A stretch of DNA of 64,000 bases from a bacterium (GCA_004172935.1 SDZD01000015.1:1-64000), one strand, 5' to 3'; shown: positions 1 to 9,531, counted from the stretch's first letter. The notes: generated from the letters alone by a model not told the origin. Program-made: numbers and translations.

Positions 1-60
1 CCTCCCCCATCGAACGCCCCAAACATGCCCTCCCCCTCCTCATCTTCTAGCCCACTCTCC

Positions 61-236
61 GCGTCTCTGCGGTTAATTTCCTCTCTCAAAACCCCTCTGT
101 GCCTCCGTGTCTCTGTGGTCAATTTCTCAATAACCTCCAAAGATTGAATAAAGATTGATTAATCAATCTTGCATATTTTTAAACACCTAAACTTACTCAA
201 TTCATCATTTAATCAATCAAAGATGATTGATCACCC
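61..236. repeat. Diverged inverted repeat, left copy, with perfect palindrome
   Basis: This non-coding stretch carries, in order, a CTCTGTGCCTCCGTGTCTCTGTGGT-like block (about 93-118), a perfect 20-bp palindrome with core AGATTGATTAATCAATCT (151-170), and a second TTTAATCAATCA block (about 208-220). The same blocks occur in the same order on the opposite strand at 12275-12448. The CTCTGTG...CTCTGTGG block resembles a non-coding repeat seen in many environmental bacterial genomes. The rest of 1-373 is AT-rich and holds no convincing gene. Confidence 0.7.
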
Positions 237-373
237 TAAAAAATCAATTCTCGCCCCCAACGAGTCCAACACCCACCAACCCATGATTTTACGCTCAAAA
301 CTCCCAATCTATAATTCAAAACTAACCACTAAAAACCAACAACTAAAAACTAAATTTCAATTCTCAATAAGCC

Positions 374-3300
374 CTATGCCTCCAACTCGACCTCGTCCTC
401 ATCGCCAAGCCCCTCTCCCCCATCAAGCCACTCCAACAGCGCGCCTTCCCACTCGCGCCGTGTCTGCAAAGCTCCCAGCGAATCGCGCAACTCTTCCAAC
501 GAGCGACTAACCCGACGACGCGGCGCAAATGCTTCATCCAACACAGCCAGTCGTTCGCTCGAAAGCAGATTCGCCCAATCGCTGTCCTCCTCAAGCAATT
601 CGGGCGCGCGCCTCTCCAGAAACCTGGCAGTCGTGGGTTCATGCAACGCTACGCGAAACGCCTCAAGCCCACTCTGGGCGCGTTGCTCCAATACGCGCGG
701 GTCGGGCAATACGACGCGCTCTCCCCACTTCAGCCCACAGGCATTGCAAACTGCCTCGCCCGTTGCCAGCACAACTCGCGCGGCATCGGGACGCTGACAG
801 CGCTTACCCATCGCCTCATCAAGTTCCTGCTTCAATTGTGGCCCCACATCAAAGCGCCGTCGCGCCAGCGTCGCCATGCGCTCCAGCCCCTTTAACTCAT
901 CGCCACGCGCCAAACGCGCCAACGAGTTCCAACGCGCCCCATCATGCTGGGCGCCGTGCCAATTGGCATACGCTTCGGCATAAGCCGCCCGCCATTCGCG
1001 CAACCGAGGTTTCAGCTCATCATTGAACAAGGCACTTTCGCCAGCCGCCAACTCTTCCAATAAAGCTGCCCGTTCAGCCACCAGTTCAGGCGGACATTTC
1101 AAGTCAGGATGTGCCAAAAGCGCGTGTCCCGACAGCAATTCCCCCGCGCCATCTAACCCGTTGGCGAAACGATTCGCCTCGCGAAGCGCCCCCGAAAGCA
1201 ACTCGACATCCCAACCCGCAACGCGCCCGAAAAGCAAATTCTGGTCACCCGTCTGAGCATCCTGCAACGCCCCGGCGACAATTGCCATCGCGTTTTCCAT
1301 AGAGGCCCATTGTGCTGGTGCTTGCCCCAAATTGCGCCGCAACTGCGCGGCGCGCGCCCGCGCCAATTCCAATCGGCTTTGCGTCTCCTCGCGCCACTCT
1401 TCCAACACAGCAACCAATCGAGCCGCTTCTTCAAACGACACCGCACCAACTTTAGCCTCGAACAACGTTTTGGCGACCACTGCTAACTTCGTCCACTGCG
1501 CCGAGTCGGGCAAAGCCCCGCGCACCACACGATGAATGCTGCGCCGCAAAGGCAAACCAATGGACGCGGGCGTAAGGCTTTGTCCTCGCGCATCCAGTGC
1601 TACCAATTCCCCGGCGCGTAACAACGCCGCCAACACGATGTCGAGCATCGGTTCGGGTAGGCCCCACTCATCCACAGCCAACTCAGCTCCGACCTGCGAT
1701 AGCGCCGCCCCCTGCCCGACAACCTCCAGAACATGCGCTGCCAGTGCGGCATTGCCCGCCACCATTTTCCAACGCCCCGCCGAAGGCGAGGCCACACCAA
1801 GCGGCTCGCCCAGATGTCGCGCCAGTCGTTCCAAACTCGGCGCAAAAAATGGCTCATTGGCCGGACGACGCAAAAGTTCCAGCGAAAGCGCATCCGAGTT
1901 CGAAGGGGTGAGCACACGAGCGCGCGGCGCTACCATCCCGAAACGAGGGAACAGGTGCGGCAACGCGAAATCGGCAACGCTCTCCAGAGTCGCCATAAAA
2001 TCGTCGCCGCCCGCCAATTCGTTGGCTTCAAGCACCGCCCCACTGCCTAGAACCACTTCGCCTTCATGATAAAGCCGCCGCACAACCCGCTCCAAAGCCG
2101 CTTCACGCGCCGGACGTTCGCGTTCAAGATGCTCCAAAATCGCTCGCCCGCGCCGATTATCAAGCAAATTCGGGTCTTGGCGCGTCAGCAGCGCCCCCGC
2201 GACTTCACGGGCCAAATCCCATTCATCGCGAGTTGCCGAGCGCGGGCGCCACGCCCATACCGCCGACTTAGCCCGCTCATCCCCCCACGCTTGCACCGCA
2301 TTGCGCGCCAGAGGTGCCAATGCCTCGCCTGCGCTTTCTCCATTGGGGTTAGCAAAGGGCGGCCAGAACAAAAGCAAAGCGCTTTCGCCTCCCTCTCGCA
2401 AATTAGCCAGTCGGTTCGTCCAGCTCGTCAACGCTCCCTCATGCCACACCCCCAGCCGGATTCGGCGCGGCGAATGCCGCCAAAACAGCGTTAGGCTACG
2501 CCCTTCGTCGCCGAACTCGCCCACAGGCCAAGCCGCGCTTTTGCAACTGCCCAGAGCAGCTTGAGTAAGCCTTACATCACCCTCCTCAATATCAGAGGAA
2601 GCCCCCACAACAAGACGCCGCGCGCTTTCACCAACCCGCTTGCCCAAATCGAGCGCATAGCGGTCTTGAAGCGAATCCTCGCCGCGCTCATGCGCCAAAA
2701 ATCCTGCCCCTCGGCGCAACTTCTCCAACAGGTAACGCGCCCATTCGCTGGGGTTCTCATGCTCGAAATCGAGAGCCTGAGCCAAACCATGCGCCGTCGT
2801 CGAGCGCCCGGCAACACGGCACAACAGCAAGAATTTGGCGGTCTGAGTAAGCGCCGCCTTTTCGGTCTCAGGCGCCGAACCAATCCACTCGTTCCAAGCC
2901 ACTTCGGCCTCGCTCAACACCCCCCAATCGGGATGCCCCTCGATTTCAGGAGAGAAATAATCCCAGATAGCATCCGGCGTCACGCGCCCATTCGTGTTGG
3001 AACTGGTTTGTAAATAGTGGGAGCAAAACAGCAACGCCGACCTCGTCCGCGACAGAAAACGCCCCGCGACAGCCTCAAGCAACTCGATAGTTAACGGGTG
3101 AAAGGGCGCCAGTAATCTCCATTCTTGCACTCCAAAAGACAAAGTGCCAAAACGGGCTTCCCGTTCGCGCAGCGTCTCGGCACACCAATCGTTCAAAGCG
3201 CCTTCATCCACCACTTCAATCAAACGCCGCTCAATAAGCGTGGGCAAATGAGCCAGCGAAAGCGGCAAAGTCTGGAAACGGTCGCGGATTTGGCCGAGCG

Positions 3301-4027
3301 CATAAGGCTCTAGCCCTCCCAGGTCATTGATAGTTTTTTGCAGCGCCGCCACAATCCACACCCGTTCGCGTCGCGCGCTTTGCCCAAGAAATTGCAAAAA
3401 CGAGGCGTCCGCCTGCAACTCACGGTGCCCACGCCCTCCCAGAAACAGCGATAACTCGTCAAAAAAGAGCGCGACTCCATCGAGTTCATAGTTCGCGAGT
3501 ACGCTAATCAAGGCTTCGAGCGCTTCCGCACGGCTGCCAGCCCTGGCTTTATCGAGACGAGCGGGCCATTTATCAAAAGGAATGCGTCTTTCCCACTCGA
3601 TGCGCGCCTCACGCCAGAAAATGTCCTCCAGACTCCACTCGGCAGGGTTATATTCGTCGAGGGGAACATACACCACCAGTCGTGGCGTGAGCGAATCCAA
3701 AGCGGGAATCAGTTCGGGAAAGTTGTTGCGTAGTTCGTTATATCCCACACCTTCGCAAGCGAGAGCCAACGTACCCAGAAAATGCGATTTGCCCGAACCA
3801 AAAGCCCCATTAACCCAGAAGGCGCCGCCGCCCTGCTGGCCCCCCAGCGACTCGAAGGTTTGCCGCAAAGCAAAGTTGGAGCGCGGGTCGAATCCCAGAA
3901 AACTACCCACGAAATCAAGCGCTTCCTGCGAGGCACGGTTTTGCCGCAAGGAGCGCACATAAGCGCCCGCAACAACGGGTTGAAAGGAACGAGGCGAGAG
4001 AAAATCGGACCAGACGGGAGAAGTCAC
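374..4027 (-). CDS. Giant P-loop ATPase, BrxC/PglY-like (orphan)
   Basis: This 1217-residue protein starts at a GTG. Walker A GAFGSGKS lies at residues 74-81 and a Walker B-like segment VALFFDEL at about 185-192, followed by a helical body. A CxxC pair (CNAC) near residue 1095 may be a remnant zinc ribbon. Size, the very N-terminal P-loop and the DELSLFLGG-type Walker B resemble the large ATPases of BREX/Pgl phage-defence systems (BrxC, PglY/DUF6079). No brxL, brxA/B, pglX or pglZ is in the window, so a complete BREX system is not supported. It is divergent from hisF, with 93 bp between them, and ends just inside the left repeat. Defence function is inference; the ATPase fold is secure. Confidence 0.7.
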   Translation of the reverse strand: MTSPVWSDFLSPRSFQPVVAGAYVRSLRQNRASQEALDFVGSFLGFDPRSNFALRQTFESLGGQQGGGAFWVNGAFGSGKSHFLGTLALACEGVGYNELRNNFPELIPALDSLTPRLVVYVPLDEYNPAEWSLEDIFWREARIEWERRIPFDKWPARLDKARAGSRAEALEALISVLANYELDGVALFFDELSLFLGGRGHRELQADASFLQFLGQSARRERVWIVAALQKTINDLGGLEPYALGQIRDRFQTLPLSLAHLPTLIERRLIEVVDEGALNDWCAETLREREARFGTLSFGVQEWRLLAPFHPLTIELLEAVAGRFLSRTRSALLFCSHYLQTSSNTNGRVTPDAIWDYFSPEIEGHPDWGVLSEAEVAWNEWIGSAPETEKAALTQTAKFLLLCRVAGRSTTAHGLAQALDFEHENPSEWARYLLEKLRRGAGFLAHERGEDSLQDRYALDLGKRVGESARRLVVGASSDIEEGDVRLTQAALGSCKSAAWPVGEFGDEGRSLTLFWRHSPRRIRLGVWHEGALTSWTNRLANLREGGESALLLFWPPFANPNGESAGEALAPLARNAVQAWGDERAKSAVWAWRPRSATRDEWDLAREVAGALLTRQDPNLLDNRRGRAILEHLERERPAREAALERVVRRLYHEGEVVLGSGAVLEANELAGGDDFMATLESVADFALPHLFPRFGMVAPRARVLTPSNSDALSLELLRRPANEPFFAPSLERLARHLGEPLGVASPSAGRWKMVAGNAALAAHVLEVVGQGAALSQVGAELAVDEWGLPEPMLDIVLAALLRAGELVALDARGQSLTPASIGLPLRRSIHRVVRGALPDSAQWTKLAVVAKTLFEAKVGAVSFEEAARLVAVLEEWREETQSRLELARARAAQLRRNLGQAPAQWASMENAMAIVAGALQDAQTGDQNLLFGRVAGWDVELLSGALREANRFANGLDGAGELLSGHALLAHPDLKCPPELVAERAALLEELAAGESALFNDELKPRLREWRAAYAEAYANWHGAQHDGARWNSLARLARGDELKGLERMATLARRRFDVGPQLKQELDEAMGKRCQRPDAARVVLATGEAVCNACGLKWGERVVLPDPRVLEQRAQSGLEAFRVALHEPTTARFLERRAPELLEEDSDWANLLSSERLAVLDEAFAPRRRVSRSLEELRDSLGALQTRREWEGALLEWLDGGEGLGDEDEVELEA

Positions 4028-4120
4028 GTCGCGATTTTATCGAATTTGAGCGGGTAAAAATAGCTCTTTTCTATTCGCCTTCGCAACAGATAGTGTTCGC
4101 GGCGTGCCAAACTGTTTCGC

Positions 4121-4873
4121 GTGCCAGCCAAACGAATCATTCCGGCATTGGACATCAAAGATGGCCGTGTCGTCAAATGCGTGCAATTTGAGAATATGCG
4201 TGACGCGGGCGATCCAGTCGAACGGGCCGCCTTTTACGATCAAGCGGGAGCCGACGAACTGGTTTTCCTCGACATCTCGGCCAGCCACGAACGCCGCGAC
4301 ATCATCTCGGAACTCGCCGCGCGCGTCTGCGAGGAAGCCTTTATCCCCTTCACCGTTGGCGGCGGCTTGAAAACTACCGACGAGATGGCCAGCATACTGG
4401 CAGCGGGCGCCGATAAGGTGTTCATCAACACCTCCGCATTCCAAAACCCCGACCTCATCAAACAGGGCGCCGAACGCTTCGGCGTTCAATGCATGGTCGT
4501 CGCAATCGACGCTAAAAAGCGCGGCGACGACTGGGAAGTCTTCCTGCACGGAGGCCGCACAGCCACAGGCAAAAGCGCTGTCGAGTGGGCACGCGAAGCC
4601 GAAGCCAAAGGCGCGGGAGAAATCCTGCTCACCTCAATGGATGGCGATGGCACTCAGGCGGGTTACGACCTCGAACTTACCCGTGCCGTAGCCGAAGCAG
4701 TTTCGATTCCCGTCATCGCCAGCGGCGGCGCGGGCACCATCGACCATATCTACGAAGCCCTCACCTACGGCAAAGCCGAAGCAGCCTTGGTCGCCTCAGT
4801 AGTCCACTATGGCCTACTTTCGATTGCAGACATCAAAAACGAACTCAAATCACGCGGCGTCGAGGTACGATGA
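4121..4873 (+). CDS. hisF: Imidazole glycerol phosphate synthase cyclase subunit HisF
   Basis: HisF takes ammonia from HisH and converts PRFAR into imidazole-glycerol phosphate and AICAR in histidine synthesis. The 250 residues match the family length. The two catalytic aspartates fall at the canonical places, D11 ([12 protein letters not shown]) and D130 (VVAIDAKK), and phosphate-binding glycine motifs TVGGGL and ASGGAG are present. The usual PCLD cysteine is alanine here. The start is a GTG at 4121 without a clear ribosome site. Its stop overlaps the ATG of the next gene (ATGA), so the two are probably translationally coupled. hisH is not in the window. Confidence 0.97.
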   Translation: MPAKRIIPALDIKDGRVVKCVQFENMRDAGDPVERAAFYDQAGADELVFLDISASHERRDIISELAARVCEEAFIPFTVGGGLKTTDEMASILAAGADKVFINTSAFQNPDLIKQGAERFGVQCMVVAIDAKKRGDDWEVFLHGGRTATGKSAVEWAREAEAKGAGEILLTSMDGDGTQAGYDLELTRAVAEAVSIPVIASGGAGTIDHIYEALTYGKAEAALVASVVHYGLLSIADIKNELKSRGVEVR

Positions 4874-5253
4874 AAAAGCTCACTTTCCCCTCTCTCATTT
4901 TGTTGGCAGTGCTGGGTAGTTCGGCGCAGGCACACGACCTTTCCAATGTTTGGCCCAGCTCACGTCAGGATTCAGCAAAGGAACAACAACTGATTGCACT
5001 TGATGGGCCACCGAGCCGTTATGAAGTTGCTGTGGAAAACGCTCGCCAACTGGATAAGTCCCCTCTCGATAAAAATTCGCTAGATATATTGATGTCGCTG
5101 GTAAGGGAATTCAATGGTGAGTTACGACGACTGGATGAAAAACTTAAATCTACGCCGTGTACTCGGACTATAATTATTGAAAAACTGTTTGAACCAGTAC
5201 GAATGCAAGACCAAGTGCGTACAACTTTCCTACGACGGAAAGTAGAGAAATAG
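4870..5253 (+). CDS. Small exported protein of unknown function between hisF and hisI
   Basis: The protein has 127 residues. An N-terminal signal peptide (lysines, then the hydrophobic stretch [18 protein letters not shown]) ends in an AQA-H cleavage site. The mature part is charged, predicted helical, with one cysteine (CTRT) and no motif I recognise. The start overlaps the hisF stop by 4 bp and its stop directly abuts the hisI start, so it is wedged inside a histidine operon without any gap. An exported protein has no obvious place in histidine biosynthesis. Function unknown; the tight overlap is the main evidence that it is a real gene. Confidence 0.75.
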   Translation: MKKLTFPSLILLAVLGSSAQAHDLSNVWPSSRQDSAKEQQLIALDGPPSRYEVAVENARQLDKSPLDKNSLDILMSLVREFNGELRRLDEKLKSTPCTRTIIIEKLFEPVRMQDQVRTTFLRRKVEK

Positions 5254-5634
5254 ATGTTTACCGAGACTTTAAAATACGATTCAAATGGGCTTGTTTGCGG
5301 GGTCTTCCAAGACTTCCAGACGGGCGAAGTGTTAACCGTTGCATGGCTGAACAAAGAGGCTGTGCAACTGATGTGGGACACCAAGCGGGGGACGGTTTAT
5401 CGTCGCTCGAAGGGTAAAGTGATGATGAAGGGCGAGGTTTCGGGCAACGTACAAATCGTTCACGAAATCCTCGTTGACTGCGACCGCGATGCCCTCGTTA
5501 TCAAGGTCGAGCAAATCGGCGGCGCGGCTTGCCACAAGGGCTACCGCTCGTGCTTCTTTGACCTCGTCAACGAAAATGGCGACACCGAAACACAGGGCGA
5601 ACCGCTGTTCGATCCCAACAAGGTTTACGGGTAA
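5254..5634 (+). CDS. hisI: Phosphoribosyl-AMP cyclohydrolase HisI
   Basis: HisI opens the adenine ring of phosphoribosyl-AMP, the third step of histidine synthesis. The 126 residues show the family signatures WLNKEA, GEVSGN, DCDRDALVIKVEQ and GGAACHKGYRSCFF, with the aspartates and cysteines that bind magnesium and zinc. There is no fused HisE pyrophosphatase domain, so this is the stand-alone form. The ATG follows the stop of the preceding small gene with no spacer. A strong hairpin terminator follows 17 bp after the stop. Confidence 0.96.
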   Translation: MFTETLKYDSNGLVCGVFQDFQTGEVLTVAWLNKEAVQLMWDTKRGTVYRRSKGKVMMKGEVSGNVQIVHEILVDCDRDALVIKVEQIGGAACHKGYRSCFFDLVNENGDTETQGEPLFDPNKVYG

Positions 5635-5650
5635 CTTCAAATAATAATCA

Positions 5651-5686
5651 AAAGGCGCCGCTTCACGAAGAAGTGGCGCCTTTTTT
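5651..5686. terminator. Bidirectional intrinsic terminator between hisI and siaD
   Basis: A 14-bp stem (5651-5664 with 5670-5683, one G-T wobble) closes a 5-base loop and is followed by a run of six T on the plus strand; the A run at the left end gives a T run on the minus strand. It sits between convergent hisI and siaD and overlaps the siaD stop codon, so it can serve both. Confidence 0.9.
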
Positions 5687-6635
5687 ATAGGACGACGACG
5701 CGGTTGCGCCCATCGCGCTTGGCCTGGAAGAGGGCGGCATCAGCACGACGCAAGGCTTCCAAAACGTCTTCACCGTTGTTGTACTGCGTGACACCGATAC
5801 TCGCAGTCACTTTATGAGTACTGCCCACCACCGATGAGTTTTCGATGGCAAACCGCACTCGTTCGCACACTTCGTGCGCGAAATCACCGGAGTCGGGTAA
5901 CAAAATCAAAAACTCTTCTCCGCCCCAACGCGCGCATACATCGGAGGTGCGTACCTGTTCGTTCATCAGGTTGCTCATGTGAACGAGGACGTTATCTCCC
6001 ACATCATGACCGAATGAGTCGTTGATGTTTTTGAAGTTGTCTATGTCGAGCAAGGCGAGCGAAAGCGCCGCCTTGCGTCGTGGCACAAGCGTCACTTCAG
6101 CCGTCAGGCGCTCCATAATCGAGCGTCGGTTACGAAGGCCCGTAAGCGGGTCTTGTGAAGCGCTTACCTTAAGCGCTTCATTCATTTCTTGCAGCATCTT
6201 CTGGTAATGATCAGAGATGCGTACAATCTTTTGTAATTGGCGCAGATGACGTCGGTTGCGCTCGTCGAGGCGCGCGTTGCGTTCGCGCAACATCGAGCCG
6301 TAGCCATCGGAAATCGAAGTGAGTTTTTCGATTTGAGAACTCAAATCCTCGTAGTTCGACCAGAGCGCACTCAATGCGCCATGTAGAGGGTGGCCCTCGT
6401 ATTCGGGGTCAGCCAAAAGCTGCGTAACTTGAAGTTCAAGTTCGCCTTCGCGTCTCTCTTCGGTGGCAGGAGTCGCTAATTTGGGCCGATCCAAACGTCG
6501 ACGCCGCCCCTCACGAGAGGGTGTTAATAGCGAAGGGGAAGGAACAGTCCTCTTTGAACTCTTCAGCGAGTTCGGCGATCCTTTCGTTGTCATTATCGTA
6601 GTACCAGGCAATAGAAACTTTCTTGCCTTCTTCAT
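5685..6635 (-). CDS. siaD: Diguanylate cyclase SiaD
   Basis: The protein makes cyclic di-GMP from two GTP. The C-terminal GGDEF domain (about residues 155-316) has GGEEF at 238-242 and an RxxD inhibitory site (RTSD, 229-232) five residues before it, so product inhibition is expected. A charged coiled coil (about 60-155) precedes it, without membrane segments. Fourth gene of a siaA-B-C-D order; in Pseudomonas aeruginosa unphosphorylated SiaC binds and activates SiaD, and coding overlap with siaC here fits that coupling. The start is uncertain: the ATG at 6635 overlaps siaC by 125 bp and has an AGAAGAGG upstream; the ATG at 6593 is the alternative. Confidence 0.9.
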   Translation of the reverse strand: MKKARKFLLPGTTIMTTKGSPNSLKSSKRTVPSPSLLTPSREGRRRRLDRPKLATPATEERREGELELQVTQLLADPEYEGHPLHGALSALWSNYEDLSSQIEKLTSISDGYGSMLRERNARLDERNRRHLRQLQKIVRISDHYQKMLQEMNEALKVSASQDPLTGLRNRRSIMERLTAEVTLVPRRKAALSLALLDIDNFKNINDSFGHDVGDNVLVHMSNLMNEQVRTSDVCARWGGEEFLILLPDSGDFAHEVCERVRFAIENSSVVGSTHKVTASIGVTQYNNGEDVLEALRRADAALFQAKRDGRNRVVVL

Positions 6636-6906
6636 GAGCCTCTTCTAATAAATCGAAAATATCCATCATCGCTTTGACGCTGCTTGTGTTCAGGTAAAGC
6701 AGATGAAGCTCTATTTTCAGAGTGGCATCGGGTTCGGCCAACAGGCTTTCGACCCATTTGAAGACGGGTGTGAAAAACTCGAATGAGTTTTCGGGATAAG
6801 AATCGCCGCGCATTTCGAGTGAACCATTGTGGCTACCGGGGGTAACGGTGGCGATAACAGCCGGAGAAGATTGTGTAGCGGTGAGGCGGATGTCGGTCAT
6901 AATCAT
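6511..6906 (-). CDS. siaC: SiaC family regulatory protein (DUF1987)
   Basis: This 131-residue cytosolic protein has the DUF1987/SiaC fold signature: FEFFTPVFKWVESLL, LHLLYLNTSSVKAMMDIFDLLE, and a conserved VSIAWYYDNDNERI. The NTSS segment corresponds to the phosphorylated threonine region of Pseudomonas SiaC. In that system SiaB phosphorylates SiaC, SiaA removes the phosphate, and free SiaC activates the diguanylate cyclase SiaD. It lies 30 bp after siaB and its end is embedded in the start of siaD. Assignment rests on sequence motifs plus the conserved gene order. Confidence 0.88.
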   Translation of the reverse strand: MIMTDIRLTATQSSPAVIATVTPGSHNGSLEMRGDSYPENSFEFFTPVFKWVESLLAEPDATLKIELHLLYLNTSSVKAMMDIFDLLEEAHEEGKKVSIAWYYDNDNERIAELAEEFKEDCSFPFAINTLS

Positions 6907-6936
6907 CAGATAATTCCTTTTTTTGGCCTTTTGGTT

Positions 6937-7479
6937 TTAGATAACGACCTTGATGCTGAAAAACAGCTGATTACCGCTGTTGACAGGCAACAGAGAACAA
7001 GAAAGCGGTTCGCTGGATTTACGCGCGATGTCGAGTAAACCGAGTCCGGCACCGGGGGAAGTCCCTTCTTCGCGAGGACGACGCAATTGTTCTTTGTAGG
7101 CGGCGCGGAGTTGAGCCTTGTCCCACCCGGAAATTTCGCGAATGCGCGCCTGAAGGGCTTGGCCATCTTCAGGTGAAACGACGTTGCCCGCGAGAAGGAT
7201 ATGGCGGTCTTCTTCATCGCGGCCAATGGCAACGGTGCCGCCCGCCTCATCGGAAAATGAGTGCTGACGAGCGTAGTTGCGAATGTTTTGCGTTAGCTCA
7301 ATGTAAACGGCGAAGACATCTGTCGCAGCTGCCGATGACACCGAATCGCTTTGTAAGTGCGAACGGAGCGCGAGTCCCAGTTCTTCGATGAGTCCCTGTG
7401 AAAAGGGGCCATTAAAGCACAGCACCAAGCGCTTCTGGTTGTAAGTTTCGCGTAACAGGTAGAGGTCAGAATGATTCAT
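6937..7479 (-). CDS. siaB: SiaB family protein kinase (DUF6272)
   Basis: The 180-residue protein has a GHKL-like ATP-binding arrangement: an N-box-like helix YIELTQNIRNYARQHS and a glycine-rich GAGLGLLDIARKS near the C-terminus. It matches SiaB, the kinase that phosphorylates SiaC, rather than an RsbW anti-sigma factor, because a SiaC/DUF1987 gene follows instead of a STAS protein. It starts 6 bp before... the stop of siaA in transcription order, i.e. siaA ends and siaB begins within 6 bp. Cytosolic. Kinase role is from family knowledge. Confidence 0.85.
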   Translation of the reverse strand: MNHSDLYLLRETYNQKRLVLCFNGPFSQGLIEELGLALRSHLQSDSVSSAAATDVFAVYIELTQNIRNYARQHSFSDEAGGTVAIGRDEEDRHILLAGNVVSPEDGQALQARIREISGWDKAQLRAAYKEQLRRPREEGTSPGAGLGLLDIARKSSEPLSCSLLPVNSGNQLFFSIKVVI

Positions 7480-7485
7480 GAGATG

Positions 7486-9531
7486 TTAGAGATTCACCAG
7501 TTCGGCGGTCGGAGTGTGGTTTTGAGTCGTGGATTTGTGGCTTAGCAGAGAAGCCAATTCGATTTTGCTGGGGCGCGCGAAAGCCAATACGCCGATGTCA
7601 TCACGTTGACTATGTTTTCCTCGGTAAGTGCGCAATTCTTCGGCAAAAACCCGACTTTGTGCATCAAGAGGAAGCATAGCATGGCGCCCAATCATGTCGG
7701 AAAAACGGGTGGCACCAAAGGAGAAACCTTTGTCGCCGCCTGCCTGATCTAAAAAGCCATCGGTGGAAAGATAGAAGGTTTCGCCCTGTGCAATCGGGTG
7801 ACGCATATCGCGCAGCTCAGGGACTTTGCGCCCCCCTAAAGAAGAACGTGCCCCTTTGAATTGGGTTACATTGCCGTTGTTACAGCAGAACAAGTTGAGA
7901 TGAGCGCCGCAAAACACCAGTTCGTCGCTGCCTCGCTCGAAGTAGACAAGAGCTGCGTCCATATTGGTGGCAACGCCAGATTGTTTGCCGGTATCGCCCA
8001 AGGTGGCGCGCACTTTTTCATCGAGTCGTGCGATAATGGCGGCGGGACTACTCAAGCCCACTTCATCGACGGCACTCTGGAAAGCGGCGTGGGCAATCAT
8101 GGTCATGAACGCCCCCGCCACACCATGTCCGGCGCAATCGACGAGGCCAAGCAAACAGCCGCGTTCGTCAGCACGGAACAGATAAAGGTCGCCACCAACA
8201 ACATCGCGCGGCAACCACAACAAGCCTAGATCCGCGCCGAAGGTTTCGCTGAGCGAGTGCTTGGGCAAGATAGCGCTCTGGATGAGGCTGGCGTATTGAA
8301 TCGAGTCGTTGATGTGCTGATTGGCGTCCCGCAATTCGCTGGTGCGCTCATCGACAAGCGATTCGAGTTGGTCGGTGTGGTTGCGAATCTGCGCCGTCAT
8401 AGTTTCGAAGGCGCGCGACAGATCACCGATTTCGTCATCGGCACCGCGCGGCCACTCGACGCTGTAGCTACCGCTCTCGACCAGATGAACCGATTTGGTG
8501 AGTCGAAGCAATGGCGACACAACCACGCGGTTGACGGCAATTGCGACCAGCACCAACAACGCAACCAGAGTTGCGGCGCCAAGTACGAGCGGCAAAGCCA
8601 GAGTGCGCGAGTCGAGCAACTGGGCCGCGTTGAGGTCAACAGCGGTGACGATATGCCAACGCAGTTCGGGAACGTATGAAATGGCGAGCAATTGCGACTT
8701 GCCAGCGAACGTGGCGGATACCAACTGAACGCTATCGGGCTTGGCTTTGGCGGCCTCCAATGCACTCTGAACTGTAGTTTTGTGGTCTTCGAGAAGGTTG
8801 AAGACTGTGGAAGTTGGTTTCTGTTGAGCGCTGCCTGTTCCTGAATTAAGCGCGATGAGTTTGGGATTGGGATGGGCCTGAATAGCTCCATTTAAGCCCA
8901 GAATCATCGGGGTCACGCCGGGGTCGCCACCGGAAACGAAGGTTTTCAGGAATTGCGTCAAATTGAGGCCAGTTCCCGCGATGGCGGCTTTACGGCCATT
9001 TTCACGATGCATCACGTTGATCCACACCTTGGTTTCGTGCCTTGTAGCGTGGTAATCGACGTTCAGGTTGTAGTTCTCGGTGTTCTTGATAGAACCAAAG
9101 AACCAGGCGTCAGCGGGATTTTTGGGGTTGAACGTTTGACGAACCTTTTCGCTGAAGGGCGTTTTGGTGTCGTTGAAATAGTAGGAGTGACGCGCGATGT
9201 CGGCCACAAAATAAGAGTGGTCGCTGAAAGCGCGGCGATAGCCTTCGGCCTCACGGAAGAAGAGTTGGCGGGCGCGCGAATCGGAAGGATTATCGAGCCA
9301 TAACTTGAGGGTTTGAGAATCGGCCAAGCGCTGCGAGAGCGCCAGTTCGCGCGCAACGGGTGTCAACAAGCGCTGCTTGTTGAATTGTGTCGCATTGCGC
9401 GCGAACGCCTCGCCCAGATTTTGTTGCACCGACCGCACCACGCGGGCGGCGATGATGGCAGACAGCCCCAGCACCAAAGTTGCGCTGAGTGACACTGCCA
9501 AGGCCGATTTCCAACGTAGTCCCAATCGCAT
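7486..9531 (-). CDS. siaA: SiaA membrane sensor phosphatase (dCache-HAMP-PP2C)
   Basis: The 681 residues comprise a transmembrane segment (about 11-31), an extracytoplasmic Cache-type sensor domain (about 40-300), a second transmembrane segment (about 315-338), a HAMP domain (about 338-390), a short coil, and a PP2C/SpoIIE phosphatase domain (about 440-655). Metal-binding motifs DVVGGDLY, DCAGHGVAGAFMTM, STDGFLDQ and QRDDIGV are intact, so it should be active. In Pseudomonas, SiaA dephosphorylates SiaC in response to surfactant stress and promotes aggregation. It is the first gene of siaABCD and lies 53 bp after the end of pepF, which may share its transcript. Confidence 0.92.
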   Translation of the reverse strand: MRLGLRWKSALAVSLSATLVLGLSAIIAARVVRSVQQNLGEAFARNATQFNKQRLLTPVARELALSQRLADSQTLKLWLDNPSDSRARQLFFREAEGYRRAFSDHSYFVADIARHSYYFNDTKTPFSEKVRQTFNPKNPADAWFFGSIKNTENYNLNVDYHATRHETKVWINVMHRENGRKAAIAGTGLNLTQFLKTFVSGGDPGVTPMILGLNGAIQAHPNPKLIALNSGTGSAQQKPTSTVFNLLEDHKTTVQSALEAAKAKPDSVQLVSATFAGKSQLLAISYVPELRWHIVTAVDLNAAQLLDSRTLALPLVLGAATLVALLVLVAIAVNRVVVSPLLRLTKSVHLVESGSYSVEWPRGADDEIGDLSRAFETMTAQIRNHTDQLESLVDERTSELRDANQHINDSIQYASLIQSAILPKHSLSETFGADLGLLWLPRDVVGGDLYLFRADERGCLLGLVDCAGHGVAGAFMTMIAHAAFQSAVDEVGLSSPAAIIARLDEKVRATLGDTGKQSGVATNMDAALVYFERGSDELVFCGAHLNLFCCNNGNVTQFKGARSSLGGRKVPELRDMRHPIAQGETFYLSTDGFLDQAGGDKGFSFGATRFSDMIGRHAMLPLDAQSRVFAEELRTYRGKHSQRDDIGVLAFARPSKIELASLLSHKSTTQNHTPTAELVNL

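Noticed and set aside
374-4027. Complete BREX or Pgl defence system
   Set aside because: Only the large ATPase is present; none of the other core genes is in the window.
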